The notes under the pieces were generated by a model, which worked only from the letters and a program-made list of their open reading frames with translations, did not search any database and was not told the origin of the DNA. Of a stretch of 64,000 nt of DNA, positions 18,292 through 27,755 are shown one piece after another. The position numbers and the translations under genes were made by a program. This stretch comes from Pelagibacterium lentulum (GTDB taxonomy: Bacteria; Pseudomonadota; Alphaproteobacteria; Rhizobiales; Devosiaceae): assembly GCF_003992625.1 (NCBI RefSeq), contig NZ_RZMW01000041.1:241276-305275 (forward strand). The letters run 5' to 3'. Every line of letters begins with the position of its first letter. Within the stretch, counting starts at the first letter, position 1.

Positions 18292-18322
18292 GGGATGCCC
18301 GGATTGAGGGTCCGGACATCCC
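18292..18322 (-). other. Intergenic hairpin between binding-protein and ATPase genes
   Basis: On the minus-strand RNA a 12-bp stem (GGGATGTCCGGA paired with TCCGGGCATCCC, one U-G pair) closes a 7-base loop. It lies 22 bases after the binding-protein stop codon and has no U-run. The likely role is 3'-end protection or partial termination that keeps the binding protein in excess over the membrane components. Confidence 0.75.
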
Positions 18323-18343
18323 GCTGGTACGTCAAGAGGAGGC

Positions 18344-19261
18344 TTACCAGCTGAAATCAGCTGCGTTTTCCACGTCAACGACCATCACATCGATCGGCAC
18401 TTCGGCCGGTACGACATTGGCCCCCCAGTGCTTGGCAAGCGCCATGGCAAGCCCGATGCGGATCTGGTCACGCGGAAATTGCGCCGTAGTTTCGATAAAG
18501 GCCGAACCGCGCTGGATTGCCTCTACCGCTTCGGGTGCGCCATCGACCGAGGTCAGCAGAATATCGCGTCCACTGCCTTCGATGGCGGCCAGAACACCCA
18601 TCGCGCCGCCGTCGTTGACCGAGAAGATGCCGCCCAGATTGGGATGGGCCTGGATCATGTTCTCTGCGACACCCAGGGCGATGGAGCGATCCTGACGACC
18701 GTTCTGCATGTCGACGATTTCAATGCCGTCAAATTCGGCGAGGGCATCTCGGCACCCCTCAACGCGCTGAAGGATCGGCACGACCGGAATACCGTCAAGA
18801 ATGGCGACTTCGCCTTCGCCGCCCAGGGCATTGGCGAGATATTGGCAGGAGAGATAGCCGGCATCGTAGTTCTTGGAACCAACGAAGCTGTCGACCGGCC
18901 CATTGGCGTTGGCATCAACCGCGACAACGATAACACCCGCATCGTGAGCCGCTTGTACCGCGCCCTCAATGCCGGCGCTGTCGGTGGGATTGACGATGAG
19001 GATATCGATGCCCTGCTGAAGCATGTCTTCAACGTCGGCGATTTGCTTGGCAACGTCATGGCCAGCATCGGTGACAACAACACTGGCGCCCAACGCGCTC
19101 GCTGCCTCGTTCAACGCTTCCTGCATCGAAACGAAATAGGGGTTATTCATCTCCTGGAACGTCATACCGATGCGAAGGCTGTCCTGCGCCGTTGCAACAG
19201 TGGTTGCAATCGAAAGCGCAATGGCACTGACGGCTGCGGTCCTGATCATTGTTCTAACCAT
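18344..19261 (-). CDS. Periplasmic sugar/polyol-binding protein of ribose-type ABC importer
   Basis: A 305-residue type-1 periplasmic binding protein (RbsB/PBP1 fold). A signal peptide MVRTMIRTAAVSAIALSIATTVATA is followed by mature QDSLRIGMTFQEMNNPYFVSMQEAL. Other hallmarks are ILIVNPTDSAGIEGAVQAAHDAGVIVVAVDANANG and FSVNDGGAMGVLAAIEG. ATG 19261 is chosen because AAGGGAG lies 5-6 bases upstream; a longer frame to 19330 adds 23 residues before the signal. First structural gene of the polyol operon. Confidence 0.93.
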   Translation of the reverse strand: MVRTMIRTAAVSAIALSIATTVATAQDSLRIGMTFQEMNNPYFVSMQEALNEAASALGASVVVTDAGHDVAKQIADVEDMLQQGIDILIVNPTDSAGIEGAVQAAHDAGVIVVAVDANANGPVDSFVGSKNYDAGYLSCQYLANALGGEGEVAILDGIPVVPILQRVEGCRDALAEFDGIEIVDMQNGRQDRSIALGVAENMIQAHPNLGGIFSVNDGGAMGVLAAIEGSGRDILLTSVDGAPEAVEAIQRGSAFIETTAQFPRDQIRIGLAMALAKHWGANVVPAEVPIDVMVVDVENAADFSW

Positions 19262-19321
19262 GTTTCTCCCTTTCATCTCATGGTCTGGTGGTAGAAATTT
19301 GGGCGAGCGAACCCGCCCACT

Positions 19322-19339
19322 GCCACGCATATGCGCGGC
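19322..19339. promoter_or_regulatory. 18-bp near-perfect palindrome upstream of the binding-protein gene
   Basis: GCCACGCATATGCGCGGC is symmetric around CATATG apart from one base pair. It lies between the AraC-type regulator gene and the binding-protein start, about 60 bases before that start, where an operator could act. AraC proteins more often use direct repeats, so the binding factor is open; a short hairpin role is also possible. Confidence 0.35.
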
Positions 19340-19381
19340 AATGCTGATAGACTGACTGGGAAAACCCCTCCCTTTCAGTGG

Positions 19382-20263
19382 TTAGGCGGCATCCTCGAAT
19401 TTGATGTTCTGCTCCAGAAGCGTGCGGAACCGCGAAGGCGGCATACCTTTCTGGGCGAGGAACTGCCGGTTGAAATTGGATACGTTATTGAATCCGCATT
19501 CAAAACAGATTTCGGTTATGGACAGAGCACTGTCGGACAGAAGCTGACAGGCCAGATTGATCCTGAGCCGGTTCACATATTGCACGAGAGTCATGCCGGT
19601 ATGGCGCTTGAAGGCTCGCGAGAAGGCGCTGGGGCTCTGGCCTGCGATCCTGGCCAAATCGGGTTCGGAGAACTGTCCGGTCAGATTTTCCCGGATAAAG
19701 GCCAAAACCTTGTTGGTGCCTGCGGACATAAAACCGGAAGGATCCGGCATATAGCTTGCGCTGGACAGGAACTTGGTGCCTTCAGCCCTGCTTAAACTCC
19801 GCATAATGGAGATAAATAGTTCGATGCGGCGCGCGCCCTGAGCGTCGAGAAGCTCAGCCATGAAGGGACCGATTTCGCTTGCCAGTTCAGGATCGAACAG
19901 AAGGCCGCGGGCGCTTTCCTTGAGCAAGGGGCGCAATTCACAAAGCTCTGGAAATACCTTGGCCGCGCCATCGATAAACTCTTCGGAAAACTGGATAATG
20001 CGGCCCCGCAATGGTACCGGTTGCCCCTCAGGCACGTCGGATACCCAATTGTGGGGCAGGTTGGGCCCGGTCATCACGAGATTGCCCGGCTCGAACTCAC
20101 CGATGAAATCACCGACAAAATAGCGACCGCTCGTATGGACGATCAGGTGGATTTCGTATTCGGGATGAAAATGCCAACGCACAGTGCGGAACGGATAGCC
20201 ATGCGACCAGGCCGCAAAAGACTCGCCTTTTCTGATCTGTACGACTTCAAGGTCGGGTTCCAT
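19382..20263 (-). CDS. AraC-family transcriptional regulator of the polyol operon
   Basis: A 293-residue regulator. The N-terminal cupin-like sensor domain (RWHFHPEYEIHLIVHTSGRYFVGD at about 26-49, PGNLVMTGPNLPHNW) precedes two helix-turn-helix motifs at the C-terminus: FSEPDLARIAGQSPSAFSRAFKRHTG and SITEICFECGFNNVSNFNRQFLAQKG. The frame opens at 20329, but ATG 20263 has a strong GGAGGAGATA just before it. It is in line with and 120 bases before the binding-protein gene, so it probably controls the transporter and polyol enzymes. Confidence 0.9.
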   Translation of the reverse strand: MEPDLEVVQIRKGESFAAWSHGYPFRTVRWHFHPEYEIHLIVHTSGRYFVGDFIGEFEPGNLVMTGPNLPHNWVSDVPEGQPVPLRGRIIQFSEEFIDGAAKVFPELCELRPLLKESARGLLFDPELASEIGPFMAELLDAQGARRIELFISIMRSLSRAEGTKFLSSASYMPDPSGFMSAGTNKVLAFIRENLTGQFSEPDLARIAGQSPSAFSRAFKRHTGMTLVQYVNRLRINLACQLLSDSALSITEICFECGFNNVSNFNRQFLAQKGMPPSRFRTLLEQNIKFEDAA

Positions 20264-20313
20264 TATCTCCTCCGGAAACGCTTTGGCGTTTGCGCGGCGG
20301 TCTTTTCGACCGC

Positions 20314-20380
20314 TCATTAATGACACCATACCGTTATATTGCAGCGACGGGCTACACGCTTTCTCAATCGTTAATGATAC
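20314..20380. promoter_or_regulatory. Pair of direct repeats upstream of the AraC-type regulator
   Basis: TCATTAATGACAC (20314-20326) and TCGTTAATGATAC (20368-20380) match at 11 of 13 positions and start 54 bases apart, close to five helical turns. They sit 51-117 bases before the regulator start in an AT-rich stretch. Same-face direct repeats are the usual AraC-family arrangement, so autoregulation is plausible. Confidence 0.4.
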
Positions 20381-20506
20381 TTTTTTTACATCTCTGGCGC
20401 GGCAATTCTACAAATTTGCATAGCGCGTGTGGATATCCAGAGACTGCGCCTCGCCCAGAGGTTCTCAATGCGGTCCACCGCATCGGCCAATTTTCGGTCG
20501 CTGACG

Positions 20507-21340
20507 CTAGAGACCGCCCAACAGGCGACGCGCTGCTTTCAGATGCGGCAGGTCAACCATCTTGCCGTCGAGCTCGAATACGCCGGCGCCCGGATTGGCC
20601 TCAAAGAGGGCAACCACTGCGCGAGCATGGGCGACTTCCGCCTCCGATGGCTGAAAGGCGTCGTTGATGATCGGCACCTGAAGGGGATGGATCGCCATCA
20701 TGCCCGAAAACCCATCCCTGCGGCCCCGTTGCGCATAGACCCTGAGGCCATCAAGGTTCCGAAAGTCAGGATAGACGGTCTCAATTGCAGGAACACCGGC
20801 AGCATGAGCGGCAAAGAGCGCAAGCGCGCGGACAATCTCATAGGGTGGGGTATAACTGCCATCTTCATTGCGGGCCGTCAGTGCTCCCAGGGTCGCGGGG
20901 AGGTCTTCGGCGCCCCAGGTCAGTCCGCAAAGTTTCTGGGCGACGCTTTCAAAGCTGCCGAGCGCAAAAACCGATCTTGGTGTCTCTGTGGCAATGGGCA
21001 GGATTTTGGTATCGCTGAGACCCAACATTGCAGCAAGTTCGGAAACTGACGCCCCTCCTTCGGCCTTGGGCAGCATGATTGCATCGGGGCTGGCAGGCAT
21101 CACCGCATCGAGGTCGTCGCGCAGAAAAGGCGAATGCAGCGCGTTAACGCGGACCACCAGCAGCATCTGGCGCCCCGTATTTTCAAGAAAGGTCGCAACA
21201 TCCTTTCGCGCCCAAGGCTTACGATCTGGCGTTACTGAATCCTCAAGATCGAGAATGACGGCATCGGCACCGCTTTGCATCGCCTTTTCCATACGATCAG
21301 GCCGATCGCCAGGGACAAAGAGCAATGAACGCAATCTCAT
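20507..21340 (-). CDS. CitE-like (HpcH/HpaI family) hydroxyacyl-CoA lyase
   Basis: A 277-residue TIM-barrel lyase of the citrate-lyase-beta family. The N-terminus RSLLFVPGDRPDRMEKAMQSGADAVILDLEDSV carries the Arg and the acidic Mg2+-binding Asp/Glu of the family, and LTWGAEDLPATLGA near 140 is the CoA-lyase core. No citrate lyase alpha or gamma gene is nearby. It is the last gene of the leucine operon, next to maoC, and the same gene set occurs around Rv2498c of M. tuberculosis, which is reported to act in leucine and itaconate breakdown. I infer cleavage of hydroxymethylglutaryl-CoA (possibly also citramalyl-CoA) to acetoacetate or pyruvate plus acetyl-CoA. Confidence 0.8.
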   Translation of the reverse strand: MRLRSLLFVPGDRPDRMEKAMQSGADAVILDLEDSVTPDRKPWARKDVATFLENTGRQMLLVVRVNALHSPFLRDDLDAVMPASPDAIMLPKAEGGASVSELAAMLGLSDTKILPIATETPRSVFALGSFESVAQKLCGLTWGAEDLPATLGALTARNEDGSYTPPYEIVRALALFAAHAAGVPAIETVYPDFRNLDGLRVYAQRGRRDGFSGMMAIHPLQVPIINDAFQPSEAEVAHARAVVALFEANPGAGVFELDGKMVDLPHLKAARRLLGGL

Positions 21341-21789
21341 GCCGGGCGCCTTTGGATCAATGCGCTACGCTCGCATTCGCAGACCACTTCGCCGCGCTGG
21401 TTGATCGCGCGATGCACAAACGTAACGATGCCCGCATTGGGCCGGCTTTCGGAGTCGCGCTTTGCCACCACGCCGGTATGGGCATGAAGCGTATCGCCCA
21501 GAAAGACGGGCTTAGGCATCTTGAGCTTGTCGTAGCCAAGATTGGCAATCAGGGTCCCAAGCGTTGTTTCCGAAACCGTGAGCCCGATCATCAGGGAAAA
21601 GGTGAAGGTGCCATTGACGAGAATTTTGCCGAATTCGGACCGGGCGGCATATTCGGCATCGATATGCAATGGCTGAGGGTTATGCGTCAGGGTCGAAAAC
21701 AGCAAATTATCGGTTTCAGTCACTGTGCGTCGAATGGGATGGGTAATCGTATCGCCCACGGCAAAATCCTCGAACCAGCGCCCGCTCAT
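21337..21789 (-). CDS. MaoC-family enoyl-CoA hydratase
   Basis: A 150-residue single hot-dog-fold hydratase. The active-site segment FSTLTHNPQPLHIDAEYAARSEFG (about 31-54) is a variant of the R-hydratase motif, and VNGTFTFSLMIGLTVSETTLG follows. It overlaps mccA upstream and citE downstream by 4 bases each. Its place after the methylcrotonyl-CoA carboxylase genes suggests that it hydrates 3-methylglutaconyl-CoA, taking the place of LiuC. The stereochemistry of the product (R rather than S) is inference from the family. Confidence 0.82.
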   Translation of the reverse strand: MSGRWFEDFAVGDTITHPIRRTVTETDNLLFSTLTHNPQPLHIDAEYAARSEFGKILVNGTFTFSLMIGLTVSETTLGTLIANLGYDKLKMPKPVFLGDTLHAHTGVVAKRDSESRPNAGIVTFVHRAINQRGEVVCECERSALIQRRPA

Positions 21790-23693
21790 TGTGCCTTCTC
21801 CGCAATTGAAACCAGAACCATGCCTTCGGTCACTTGTTCACCCAGCCCGGTATCGATTTCTTGAACGACGCCCGCAAAAGGCGCAGTCAATGTATATTCC
21901 ATCTTCATGGCCTCAAGAACCAATATGGGTTGCCCCTTTTCAACCGCCTGACCCTTTGAAACAAGCATTGCCGTGACCCTGGCCGGGATCGGCGCGATCA
22001 GGCCGCCATCGCCTGCCGCATGACCGTGAACGGCGTCCGTGCGGACCGGGCGAACAAGCCAGGTTTCACCCGCTTCGCTGAGAAGGAAGGTTGAAGGCAT
22101 AACTGAGAAACTCTGGAGTTTGCCGCTCCCCCCCGACGCTGTCGCCTCCTCGTCAGGGGGAAAAGGTGGTGCGTTGGCGGAACCAACCACAATATTGTCG
22201 CCAATCCTCATCCTCACCGCGCGCACGCTTTCCGCATTCATGCGCAAACCAGTGAGCCGTTGCCATGGCCCTTCGCCCGTTGGCAGCATGGCGCTGGCGG
22301 CTGCATTCAAGGCATCGCTCGAAGGCAGTGTTGGAGGCATGAGTGCTTCAGCGTACCTTGTCACAAATCCTGTATCGACATCGCCCGCAACGAACTGGGT
22401 GTGGCCGAGCACGCGGGCCATGAATCCGGCATTGGTTTTGACCGGATGGACGATCGTTGATGCGCAGGCGCTGCGCAGCTTTGCCACTGTTTCATCGCGC
22501 GTTGCACCGTGAACCACCAGTTTGGCGATCATCGGATCGTAATAGGGCGAGATTTCATCCCCCGCCGCAACACTGGTCTCGAGCCTGATACCAGTTGGAG
22601 TCTCGAAGACTTCGAGCCGGCCGGTCGAGGGCAGAAAGTCGCGGGCCGGATCTTCGGCGTAAAGCCTAGCTTCCATGGCCCAGCCAGTGATTGTGAGGTC
22701 ATCCTGCCGCATTGGGAGCGGCTCTCCGGATGCAACACGGAACTGCCATTCGACGAGATCGACGCCGGTAATTTCCTCGGTCACGGGGTGCTCGACCTGC
22801 AGACGCGTGTTCATTTCCATGAACCATATGCGGTCGGCCCTTAACCCTTCGCTGGCGTCGGCAATGAATTCGATGGTTCCTGCCCCCACGTAATCGACGG
22901 CGCGCGCTGCCTTGATTGCGGCATCGCAGATGGCAGTACGGGTTGCCGCGTCCATGCCCGGCGCGGGCGCTTCCTCGATGACTTTCTGATGACGGCGCTG
23001 GATCGAGCAGTCGCGCTCGAACAGATGCACGATATTGCCGTGGGTGTCGCCAAAGATTTGCACTTCAATATGGCGCGGGCGCTGGATGTATTTTTCGATC
23101 AAAACTTTTGGATCGCTAAAGGAGGCTTGTGCCTCACGCTGGCAGCTTTCGAGCGCGGCGAAGAAATCGCCGGCAGCATCCACGCGGCGCATACCCTTGC
23201 CCCCACCACCTGCGACGGCCTTGATGAGCACGGGATAGCCGATGGCATCGGCTTCAGTCTTCAAACGCCCCCTGGACTGGTCCTCACCGAGGTAGCCCGG
23301 CGTTACCGGCACATCCGCCTCTCCCATCAATCTCTTGGCCGCATCCTTGAGCCCCATCGCGCGGATTGATGCGGGTTTTGGACCGATCCAGAGCAGCCCG
23401 GCGTCGAGCACCGCTTGAGCGAAATCGGCATTTTCCGAGAGAAACCCGAAGCCGGGATGGATCGCCTGCGCGCCGCTCGCTGTCGCGGCAGCAATGATGC
23501 GGTTGCCAACCAGATAACTTTCAGATGCTGGTGACGGACCGATATGGATGGCCCTATTCGCCTGCTTGACATGCAGGGCATTCGCATCGGCATCAGAATA
23601 GACCGCGATGGTGGCGATCCCTAACCGCTTTGCGGTGCGAACGATGCGGCAGGCGATTTCGCCACGATTGGCGATGAGGACGCTTTTGATCAT
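21786..23693 (-). CDS. mccA: Methylcrotonyl-CoA carboxylase biotin-containing subunit
   Basis: A 635-residue protein with biotin carboxylase and biotinyl carrier domains. The N-terminal VLIANRGEIACRIVRTAKRLG and ATP-grasp GGGGKGMRRV motifs belong to the biotin carboxylase; the C-terminal EAMKMEYTLTAPFAG carries the biotinylated Lys near residue 600. It works with MccB to carboxylate 3-methylcrotonyl-CoA in leucine breakdown. It lies 3 bases after the mccB stop. The acyl-CoA specificity is assigned from neighbouring ivd and bkd genes rather than from the sequence alone. Confidence 0.92.
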   Translation of the reverse strand: MIKSVLIANRGEIACRIVRTAKRLGIATIAVYSDADANALHVKQANRAIHIGPSPASESYLVGNRIIAAATASGAQAIHPGFGFLSENADFAQAVLDAGLLWIGPKPASIRAMGLKDAAKRLMGEADVPVTPGYLGEDQSRGRLKTEADAIGYPVLIKAVAGGGGKGMRRVDAAGDFFAALESCQREAQASFSDPKVLIEKYIQRPRHIEVQIFGDTHGNIVHLFERDCSIQRRHQKVIEEAPAPGMDAATRTAICDAAIKAARAVDYVGAGTIEFIADASEGLRADRIWFMEMNTRLQVEHPVTEEITGVDLVEWQFRVASGEPLPMRQDDLTITGWAMEARLYAEDPARDFLPSTGRLEVFETPTGIRLETSVAAGDEISPYYDPMIAKLVVHGATRDETVAKLRSACASTIVHPVKTNAGFMARVLGHTQFVAGDVDTGFVTRYAEALMPPTLPSSDALNAAASAMLPTGEGPWQRLTGLRMNAESVRAVRMRIGDNIVVGSANAPPFPPDEEATASGGSGKLQSFSVMPSTFLLSEAGETWLVRPVRTDAVHGHAAGDGGLIAPIPARVTAMLVSKGQAVEKGQPILVLEAMKMEYTLTAPFAGVVQEIDTGLGEQVTEGMVLVSIAEKAQ

Positions 23694-23696
23694 CGG

Positions 23697-25313
23697 CTAC
23701 ATCCTGAACAGACCGAACCGGGTATGGTCCGGGCTCGGCGCGTTGAGTGCCACCCTGAACGCGAGCCCCAGCACATCGCGGGTTTGCAAGGGATCGACAA
23801 TACCGTCGTCCCAGAGCCGTCCGGATGCATAATAAGGACTACCCTCGTCCTCATAGCGCTGGCGCACCGGTGCTTTGAAGGCCTCCTCATCCTCGACGCT
23901 CCAGTTCTCTCCTCTTGCCTCCATCGCATCGCGCTTGACCGTTGCCAGCACCGAAGCGGCCTGTTCGCCGCCCATGACCGAAATACGCGAATTTGGCCAA
24001 GTGAAGAGGAACCGGGGCGAATAGGCACGTCCGCACATGCCATAGTTTCCGGCCCCGAAACTGCCGCCGATAATGAGCGTGATCTTGGGTACGCCGGCCG
24101 TGGCCACCGCCGTCACCAGCTTGGCGCCATCCTTGGCGATGCCTCCAGCTTCGTATTTGCCGCCAACCATAAAACCGGAGATGTTTTGCAGGAACAGCAG
24201 CGGAATCTTGCGTTGGCACGCAAGTTCTATGAAATGGGCGCCCTTGAGCGCGCTTTCGGAGAACAACACGCCGTTATTGGCCAGGATCGCAACCGGCGTG
24301 CCCCAGATTTTGGCGAAACCGCACACCAGCGTGGTGCCGTAATTGGCCTTGAACTCGTGGAACTCCGAAGCATCGATGAGCCGGGCGATGATTTCGCGCA
24401 CATCGTAGGGCGCGCGGACATCCTGAGGAATGATGCCGTAGAGATCCTCAGCGTCGTGAGCAGGAGGCGTGGTCCTGGTTCCACCGCCGGCAAGGGCCGG
24501 GCTGGCCGGCAGGGTCGAAACGATGTCCCGCACTATGGTCAAGGCGTGCTCATCATTGTCGGCGATGTGATCGACGACGCCGGATTTCTTGCCGTGGGTT
24601 TCGGCACCGCCCAACTCCTCGGCAGAAATAACCTCGCCGGTAGCCGCCTTGACCAGCGGCGGGCCGGCCAGAAATATCGTACCCTGATTGCGCACGATGA
24701 CCGATTCATCGGACATCGCAGGCACATAGGCGCCGCCCGCCGTACACGAGCCCATCACGCAGGCAATCTGAGGGATCCCCTTGGCCGACATCTGCGCCTG
24801 ATTGAAAAAAATACGTCCGAAGTGATCGCGGTCTGGGAACACATCAGCCTGAAACGGCAGGTTCGCGCCACCGGAATCAACGAGATAAATGCATGGCAAT
24901 TCATTCTCGAGCGCGATGTCCTGCGCACGCAGATGCTTTTTGACCGTCATGGGGAAATAGGCACCACCTTTGACAGTGGGATCGTTGGCCACGATCATCA
25001 CAAGGCGACCAGAGACTGTGCCAATCCCTGCGATCATCCCAGCACCGGGCGCCTCGCCGCCATAGAGGCCAAAGCCAGCGAGCTGGCCGATCTCGAGGAA
25101 TGGTGAACCAGGATCGAGCAAACGCTCCACCCTTTCGCGCGGCAGCAACTTGCCGCGGGCGATATGGCGTTGGCGCGCGGTGTCCGGCCCGCCAAGAGCA
25201 GCCATCGCGACGCGTTCACGGAGTTCTCCCGCCAGCGCGCGATTTTTTTCCGCGTTGGCGGTGAACGTCGGGTCGGCGCGGTTGACGGCGGATGTTAGAG
25301 TTGGTGCGCTCAT
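23697..25313 (-). CDS. mccB: Methylcrotonyl-CoA carboxylase carboxyltransferase subunit
   Basis: A 538-residue carboxyltransferase with two crotonase-fold halves. Marks are [40 protein letters not shown] near 52-91, [45 protein letters not shown] near 158-203, and [36 protein letters not shown] in the second half. These are more like MCC-beta than propionyl-CoA carboxylase beta. It overlaps ivd by 4 bases and leads into mccA, as in leucine/isovalerate operons. Confidence 0.93.
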   Translation of the reverse strand: MSAPTLTSAVNRADPTFTANAEKNRALAGELRERVAMAALGGPDTARQRHIARGKLLPRERVERLLDPGSPFLEIGQLAGFGLYGGEAPGAGMIAGIGTVSGRLVMIVANDPTVKGGAYFPMTVKKHLRAQDIALENELPCIYLVDSGGANLPFQADVFPDRDHFGRIFFNQAQMSAKGIPQIACVMGSCTAGGAYVPAMSDESVIVRNQGTIFLAGPPLVKAATGEVISAEELGGAETHGKKSGVVDHIADNDEHALTIVRDIVSTLPASPALAGGGTRTTPPAHDAEDLYGIIPQDVRAPYDVREIIARLIDASEFHEFKANYGTTLVCGFAKIWGTPVAILANNGVLFSESALKGAHFIELACQRKIPLLFLQNISGFMVGGKYEAGGIAKDGAKLVTAVATAGVPKITLIIGGSFGAGNYGMCGRAYSPRFLFTWPNSRISVMGGEQAASVLATVKRDAMEARGENWSVEDEEAFKAPVRQRYEDEGSPYYASGRLWDDGIVDPLQTRDVLGLAFRVALNAPSPDHTRFGLFRM

Positions 25314-26461
25314 CCCGCGATCAATTCCCGCCCGATGAGAAACCGCCGGATCTCGTTTGTGCCAGCACCAATATCGTAGAGCTTGGCATCACGCACATAG
25401 CGCTCGACCGGCCACTCTTTTGTGTAGCCCGCACCCCCGAGCGCCTGCACGGCCTCGAGTGAAACTTTTACGGCATTCTCGGACGCCAGCAGGATGGCAC
25501 CGGCTGCGTCAAAACGCGTGGTCTGGCCCGCATCGCAGGCCCGGGCAACGGCGTACACATAGGCGCGGGCGGAATTGAGCGCCACATACATGTCCGCAAT
25601 TTTGGCCTGCATGAGCTGGAAATCGCCGATGGGCTTGCCGAACTGCTTGCGGTCACGGACATAGGGTAGCACCGCATCAAGGCACGCCTGCATGATGCCC
25701 AAAGGCCCAGCGGCGAGGACGACGCGTTCGTAGTCGAGCCCCGACATCAAAATCTTGACCCCTTCGCCAACGGCGCCCATTACATTTTCCGCAGGCACCT
25801 TGCAGTCCTTGAACACCAGTTCGGCGGTATCGGAGCCGCGCATACCCATCTTGTCGAGCTTGGGGGAAACAGAAAAGCCCTCAAATCCCTTTTCGATAAT
25901 GAAAGCCGTGATGCCTTTCGGGCCCGCGCTCGGGTCGGTCTTGGCGTAAACGATCAGCACATCGGCTTTTGGCGCATTGGTAATCCAGAACTTGGTGCCG
26001 TTGAGCACATAATGATCGCCTCTGGCGTCAGCACGCAGGCTCATTGAGACGACATCCGACCCTGAACCAGCCTCCGACATGGCGAGCGCACCGAGATGTT
26101 CGCCCGAAATCAATTTTGGCAGATATTTTCGCTTCTGCGCGTCGGTGCCCCAACGCCTGATCTGGTTGACCGCGAGGTTGGAATGGGCGCCATAAGAAAG
26201 CCCGACCGAGGCGGAAGCGCGGCTGACTTCTTCCATTGCCACACAATGCTCGAGATAACCCAGGCCCAGCCCGCCATAGTCCTCCTCGACCGTGATGCCG
26301 TGCAGCCCCAGTGCGCCCATTTCCGGCCAAAGGTCGATGGGAAAGGTGTTGGTCTCATCGATCTCGGCGGCGCGCGGCGCAATTCTGTCGGCGGCATAGC
26401 GCGCGGTCGTCTCGCGGATCGTATCGGCCATCTCGCCCAGGGCAAAATCAAGGGTCGTCAT
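25310..26461 (-). CDS. ivd: Isovaleryl-CoA dehydrogenase
   Basis: A 383-residue FAD-dependent acyl-CoA dehydrogenase. The flavin-binding segments [18 protein letters not shown] and [18 protein letters not shown] are intact, and the catalytic Glu is E245 in [14 protein letters not shown], the position used by isovaleryl-CoA dehydrogenases. The C-terminal [35 protein letters not shown] is also typical. It converts isovaleryl-CoA to 3-methylcrotonyl-CoA, linking the bkd genes upstream to mccBA downstream. Confidence 0.94.
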   Translation of the reverse strand: MTTLDFALGEMADTIRETTARYAADRIAPRAAEIDETNTFPIDLWPEMGALGLHGITVEEDYGGLGLGYLEHCVAMEEVSRASASVGLSYGAHSNLAVNQIRRWGTDAQKRKYLPKLISGEHLGALAMSEAGSGSDVVSMSLRADARGDHYVLNGTKFWITNAPKADVLIVYAKTDPSAGPKGITAFIIEKGFEGFSVSPKLDKMGMRGSDTAELVFKDCKVPAENVMGAVGEGVKILMSGLDYERVVLAAGPLGIMQACLDAVLPYVRDRKQFGKPIGDFQLMQAKIADMYVALNSARAYVYAVARACDAGQTTRFDAAGAILLASENAVKVSLEAVQALGGAGYTKEWPVERYVRDAKLYDIGAGTNEIRRFLIGRELIAG

Positions 26462-26471
26462 CTGTCTCTCC

Positions 26472-27755
26472 TCAGGTCCATGTCCGCGGTTCGATGAAGA
26501 TCAAAGCCGGATTTTCGAGCAGGCGCTTGAAGCGCTGGATGAATTTGGCTGCGTCATAGCCATCCACGATCCGGTGATCGAAAGAGGACGACAGGTTCAT
26601 CATGGTGCGTACCGTGACGTGGTTGTTGACAACGACCGGTCGTCCCATGAGCTTGTTGGGCCCGATGATCGCGACTTCAGGATGGTTGATGATTGGGGTT
26701 GCAACAACCCCGCCGAGCGCGCCGAGACTGGTGAGCGTGATCGTCGAGCCCGAAAGCTCCGCACGGGACGCTGCCCCTTCGCGGGCGGCATTGGTCACAC
26801 GACTCATTTCGCGGGCGCAATCCCAGATATCGAGTGCCTCCACATGGCGCACAACCGGCACTATCAGCCCGTCGGCAGTCTGGGTGGCAATGCCGATATG
26901 GATCGCCGCGTGCTGGTGCAGTATGCCTGCGTCGTCGTCGAAATGGGCGTTGATGTGCGGGAATTCGGGAAGAAGCTGCGCCAAGGCACGCATAAAGAAT
27001 GGCAAGAGCGTCAGTTTGGGCTGGGCGCCCTGACGCGAGGCATTGATTTCCCGGCGAAGGCCCTCGAGCGCGGTCATGTCGCAGTCTTCGACATAGGAGA
27101 AATGGGGAATGCGGCGGGCCGAAATTTCCATCTTCTCGGCAATGCGGCGGCGCAGACCGATAATGCGTACGTCCTTGACGCCTTCGCGCTCGCGGAGTGC
27201 GGGCATCGGCATCCGTTCCTTGAGATAGGCGTCAAGATCGGCGTCGGTTATGCGGCCGTCAGGGCCGGTGCCATCGACATCGGCGAGATTGATACCGAGG
27301 TCTTCAGCGCGACGGCGTGTGGCGGGTGAAGCGAGGATCACAAATGCATCCTCCGGGCTGCCCCCGTCTTGGGCGTCATTCCGGGAACCATTCCCGGAAT
27401 CCACTGCAGGGCCTTCCTCCACAACAGTGCGCTCGAATGTATCACTCTCGGTCTCTGGCGCAGGCTCAGCGGCAACATCGGTGGGCTTGGTCGCCGCTGT
27501 CGCGTCCGCTTCGCCCTCGATCTCGAGTTCCACCAGAACCGAGCCGACAGGCACCTTGTCGCCGGGCGCACCGTAGATCGCCAACACCTTGCCCGAAACC
27601 GGCGAGGTCATGTCGATGGTCGCCTTGTCGGTCATCACATCAACCAGCGTCTGGTCTTCCTCAACCATGTCGCCCGGCTTGACATGCCAGCCGGTAATTT
27701 CTGCCTCTGCGACGCCTTCACCAATGTCCGGCAGGCGAAACGAGAACGTCTTCAT
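26472..27755 (-). CDS. bkdB: Branched-chain keto acid dehydrogenase E2 (lipoamide acyltransferase)
   Basis: A 427-residue E2 core. The lipoyl domain has K44 in [10 protein letters not shown]; a linker rich in Ala, Glu and Asp leads to the E3-binding domain ([37 protein letters not shown]); the catalytic domain ends with [10 protein letters not shown], His394 in the H-x3-D-G motif. Although the frame opens at 27857, ATG 27755 is preferred since homology starts at [14 protein letters not shown] and it overlaps the E1-beta stop by 4 bases. No E3 gene is visible in this operon. Confidence 0.94.
   Translation of the reverse strand: MKTFSFRLPDIGEGVAEAEITGWHVKPGDMVEEDQTLVDVMTDKATIDMTSPVSGKVLAIYGAPGDKVPVGSVLVELEIEGEADATAATKPTDVAAEPAPETESDTFERTVVEEGPAVDSGNGSRNDAQDGGSPEDAFVILASPATRRRAEDLGINLADVDGTGPDGRITDADLDAYLKERMPMPALREREGVKDVRIIGLRRRIAEKMEISARRIPHFSYVEDCDMTALEGLRREINASRQGAQPKLTLLPFFMRALAQLLPEFPHINAHFDDDAGILHQHAAIHIGIATQTADGLIVPVVRHVEALDIWDCAREMSRVTNAAREGAASRAELSGSTITLTSLGALGGVVATPIINHPEVAIIGPNKLMGRPVVVNNHVTVRTMMNLSSSFDHRIVDGYDAAKFIQRFKRLLENPALIFIEPRTWT

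Noticed and set aside
20460-20506. GCGGT-CC-ACCGC inverted repeat after citE as a terminator
   Set aside because: The 2-base loop is sterically impossible without opening the stem, and there is no U-run.
23724-25106. A 460-codon plus-strand frame opposite mccB
   Set aside because: Shadow of a GC-rich coding region; mccB on the other strand is conserved along its whole length.
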